Source: Candidatus Heimdallarchaeota archaeon
GTDB taxonomy: Archaea; Asgardarchaeota; Heimdallarchaeia; Heimdallarchaeales; Kariarchaeaceae
Reading direction: 5' to 3'
DNA length: 5,933 nucleotides
Assembly (NCBI GenBank): GCA_030668165.1
Contig: DAOUUM010000204.1
Location: forward strand, 1-5,933
A program made the translations under genes and the position numbers. Below, in pieces: positions 5,042 through 5,933 of this stretch; position 1 is the stretch's first letter, and every line of letters starts with the position of its first letter. Below the pieces are notes generated by a model. It searched no databases. It was not told the origin of the DNA and was given only the letters and a program-made list of their open reading frames with translations.

Positions 5042-5933
5042 ATGTCAGGTACAGAATTATTCGTCGAAGATAGTGGATTGATTTGGACACTGATTTTTGT
5101 GGTAGTGACTCCGTTTATTACGGGAGCAGTACTTATGATTGCTCGTGTCTTTGAGCTTTCCAAGAAGAAAAATATTAGTGAAAACATTGCTGGAGGGATA
5201 GGTGTAGCAGGAATGACAATATCATGGTTCCTCTCACTAGTTGCAATGATAAATTATTTTACTAAATATGTAACCTTTGGAGAGCATGCAACAGTTGATA
5301 CTGTCGTGGGTCAGACCGCATTTTTACCCATGGTAGATTCCGCCTTTAACTGGGGTTTCATGGCAGATCCACTGAGTATAATCATGCTCTTTGTGCTGAC
5401 CACAATTGCAACATTGATCCATATCTATTCAACTGATTACATGAAACAAGATAGTGGATATACCAGGTTCTTTGGTACCATGAATTTCTTCACGGGTTCC
5501 ATGCTTGGTTTTGTCATCGCCAGTAATTTATTGACCAGTTTTATATTCTGGGAACTACTTGGTGTCAGTTCATACCTACTTATTGGATACTACTGGCCGA
5601 AGAAATCTGCAGCTGCTGCTGGTAAGAAAGCTTTCCTCTACAACAAAGTAGGAGATGTTGCCTTCGTTATGGCCATAGCCCTAACCTATGCCAAGGCAAA
5701 GACACTGGATTATGTGACATTGAAACATATGTTACATGAAGGTGATCTGGTATTTGCTGATTTTGCAGTTCCTGCGATTCTACTATTCGGAGCAGCAATT
5801 GGAAAAAGTGCCCAGGTACCATTACTTGGTTGGCTCCCGGAAGCAATGGAAGGACCAACACCAGTATCAGCACTACTACACTCATCAACAATGGTGAAGG
5901 CGGGTCTATTACTGATTGCCCGTACATTTTTCA
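5042..5933 (+). CDS. nuoL: Complex I antiporter-like subunit NuoL / FpoL (ND5 homologue), partial
   Basis: The first 297 residues are present and the gene runs off the right edge; full-length NuoL is about 600 residues or more. It is the distal proton pump of the membrane arm, related to Mrp antiporter subunits. Visible signatures are ADPLSIIML (108-116), FWELLGVSSYLLIGYYW (169-185) with the TM5 glutamate E171, NKVGD (201-205), GKSAQVPLLGWLPEAMEGP (254-272) with the TM7 lysine K255, and TPVSALLHSSTMVKAG (273-288). E171 and K255 form the expected charge pair of the first antiporter half. The order in the operon, after nuoK, also points to NuoL rather than NuoM or NuoN. The widespread PLHxWLP is PLLGWLP here, and TMVKAG is also common in Mrp-type relatives, so an Mrp-like or Fpo-like origin remains open. 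The start directly follows the nuoK stop, with GGAG (5029-5032) 9 bases before it. Confidence 0.95.
   Translation, partial: MSGTELFVEDSGLIWTLIFVVVTPFITGAVLMIARVFELSKKKNISENIAGGIGVAGMTISWFLSLVAMINYFTKYVTFGEHATVDTVVGQTAFLPMVDSAFNWGFMADPLSIIMLFVLTTIATLIHIYSTDYMKQDSGYTRFFGTMNFFTGSMLGFVIASNLLTSFIFWELLGVSSYLLIGYYWPKKSAAAAGKKAFLYNKVGDVAFVMAIALTYAKAKTLDYVTLKHMLHEGDLVFADFAVPAILLFGAAIGKSAQVPLLGWLPEAMEGPTPVSALLHSSTMVKAGLLLIARTFF

Noticed and set aside
5667..5927. Minus-strand 86-codon ORF inside nuoL
   Set aside because: It overlaps the conserved TM7 lysine region of nuoL in antisense; its sequence is Pro/Leu-rich and unlike a known family.

Overview
The window most likely comes from an Asgard archaeon, with Heimdallarchaeia-type lineages the best guess. 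Three things point there: a free-standing Rab/Ras-like small GTPase, long AT-rich intergenic stretches with archaeal TATA-like elements, and membrane-arm genes of a respiratory complex I (Nuo/Fpo type). Genes are visibly richer in G+C than the spacers. No 16S or other phylogenetic marker is present, so the taxonomic placement is inference.

Layout. Positions 1-1057 on the minus strand hold the N-terminal 352 residues of a membrane-anchored sensor protein. It has four predicted membrane segments followed by two PAS-like domains, and it runs off the left edge, so any kinase or other output domain lies outside. A 340-base divergent spacer follows, with a perfect 20-base palindrome almost exactly at its centre. 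A 182-residue Rab-like GTPase then reads on the plus strand (1398-1946). A 601-base AT-rich gap follows in which I see no gene. After it comes a short basic ORF of 61 codons (2548-2733) preceded by a TATA-like element and a 12-base palindrome. After a further 282-base spacer a tight operon starts: nuoH (3016-4110), nuoJ (4110-4715), nuoK (4712-5041) and nuoL (5042 to the right edge, partial).

How the genes work together. NuoH, J, K and L are subunits of the proton-pumping membrane arm of complex I. NuoH links the electron-transfer arm to the membrane and forms the floor of the quinone site. NuoJ and NuoK carry the first part of the hydrophilic axis of charged residues, and NuoL is the distal antiporter-like pump. 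The junctions are TAATG (H/J), ATGA (J/K) and TAG-ATG (K/L), which implies one polycistronic message and translational coupling. The operon appears to begin at nuoH, and nuoI, which normally sits between nuoH and nuoJ, is absent. The GTPase and the sensor protein have no evident mechanistic link to complex I. Their divergent arrangement around a palindrome could mean shared control, which is inference.

I did not find an obvious new defence or mobile system. The points most worth a second look are the central palindrome, the missing nuoI, the altered acidic loop of NuoH, the degenerate G4 motif of the GTPase and the small ORF.
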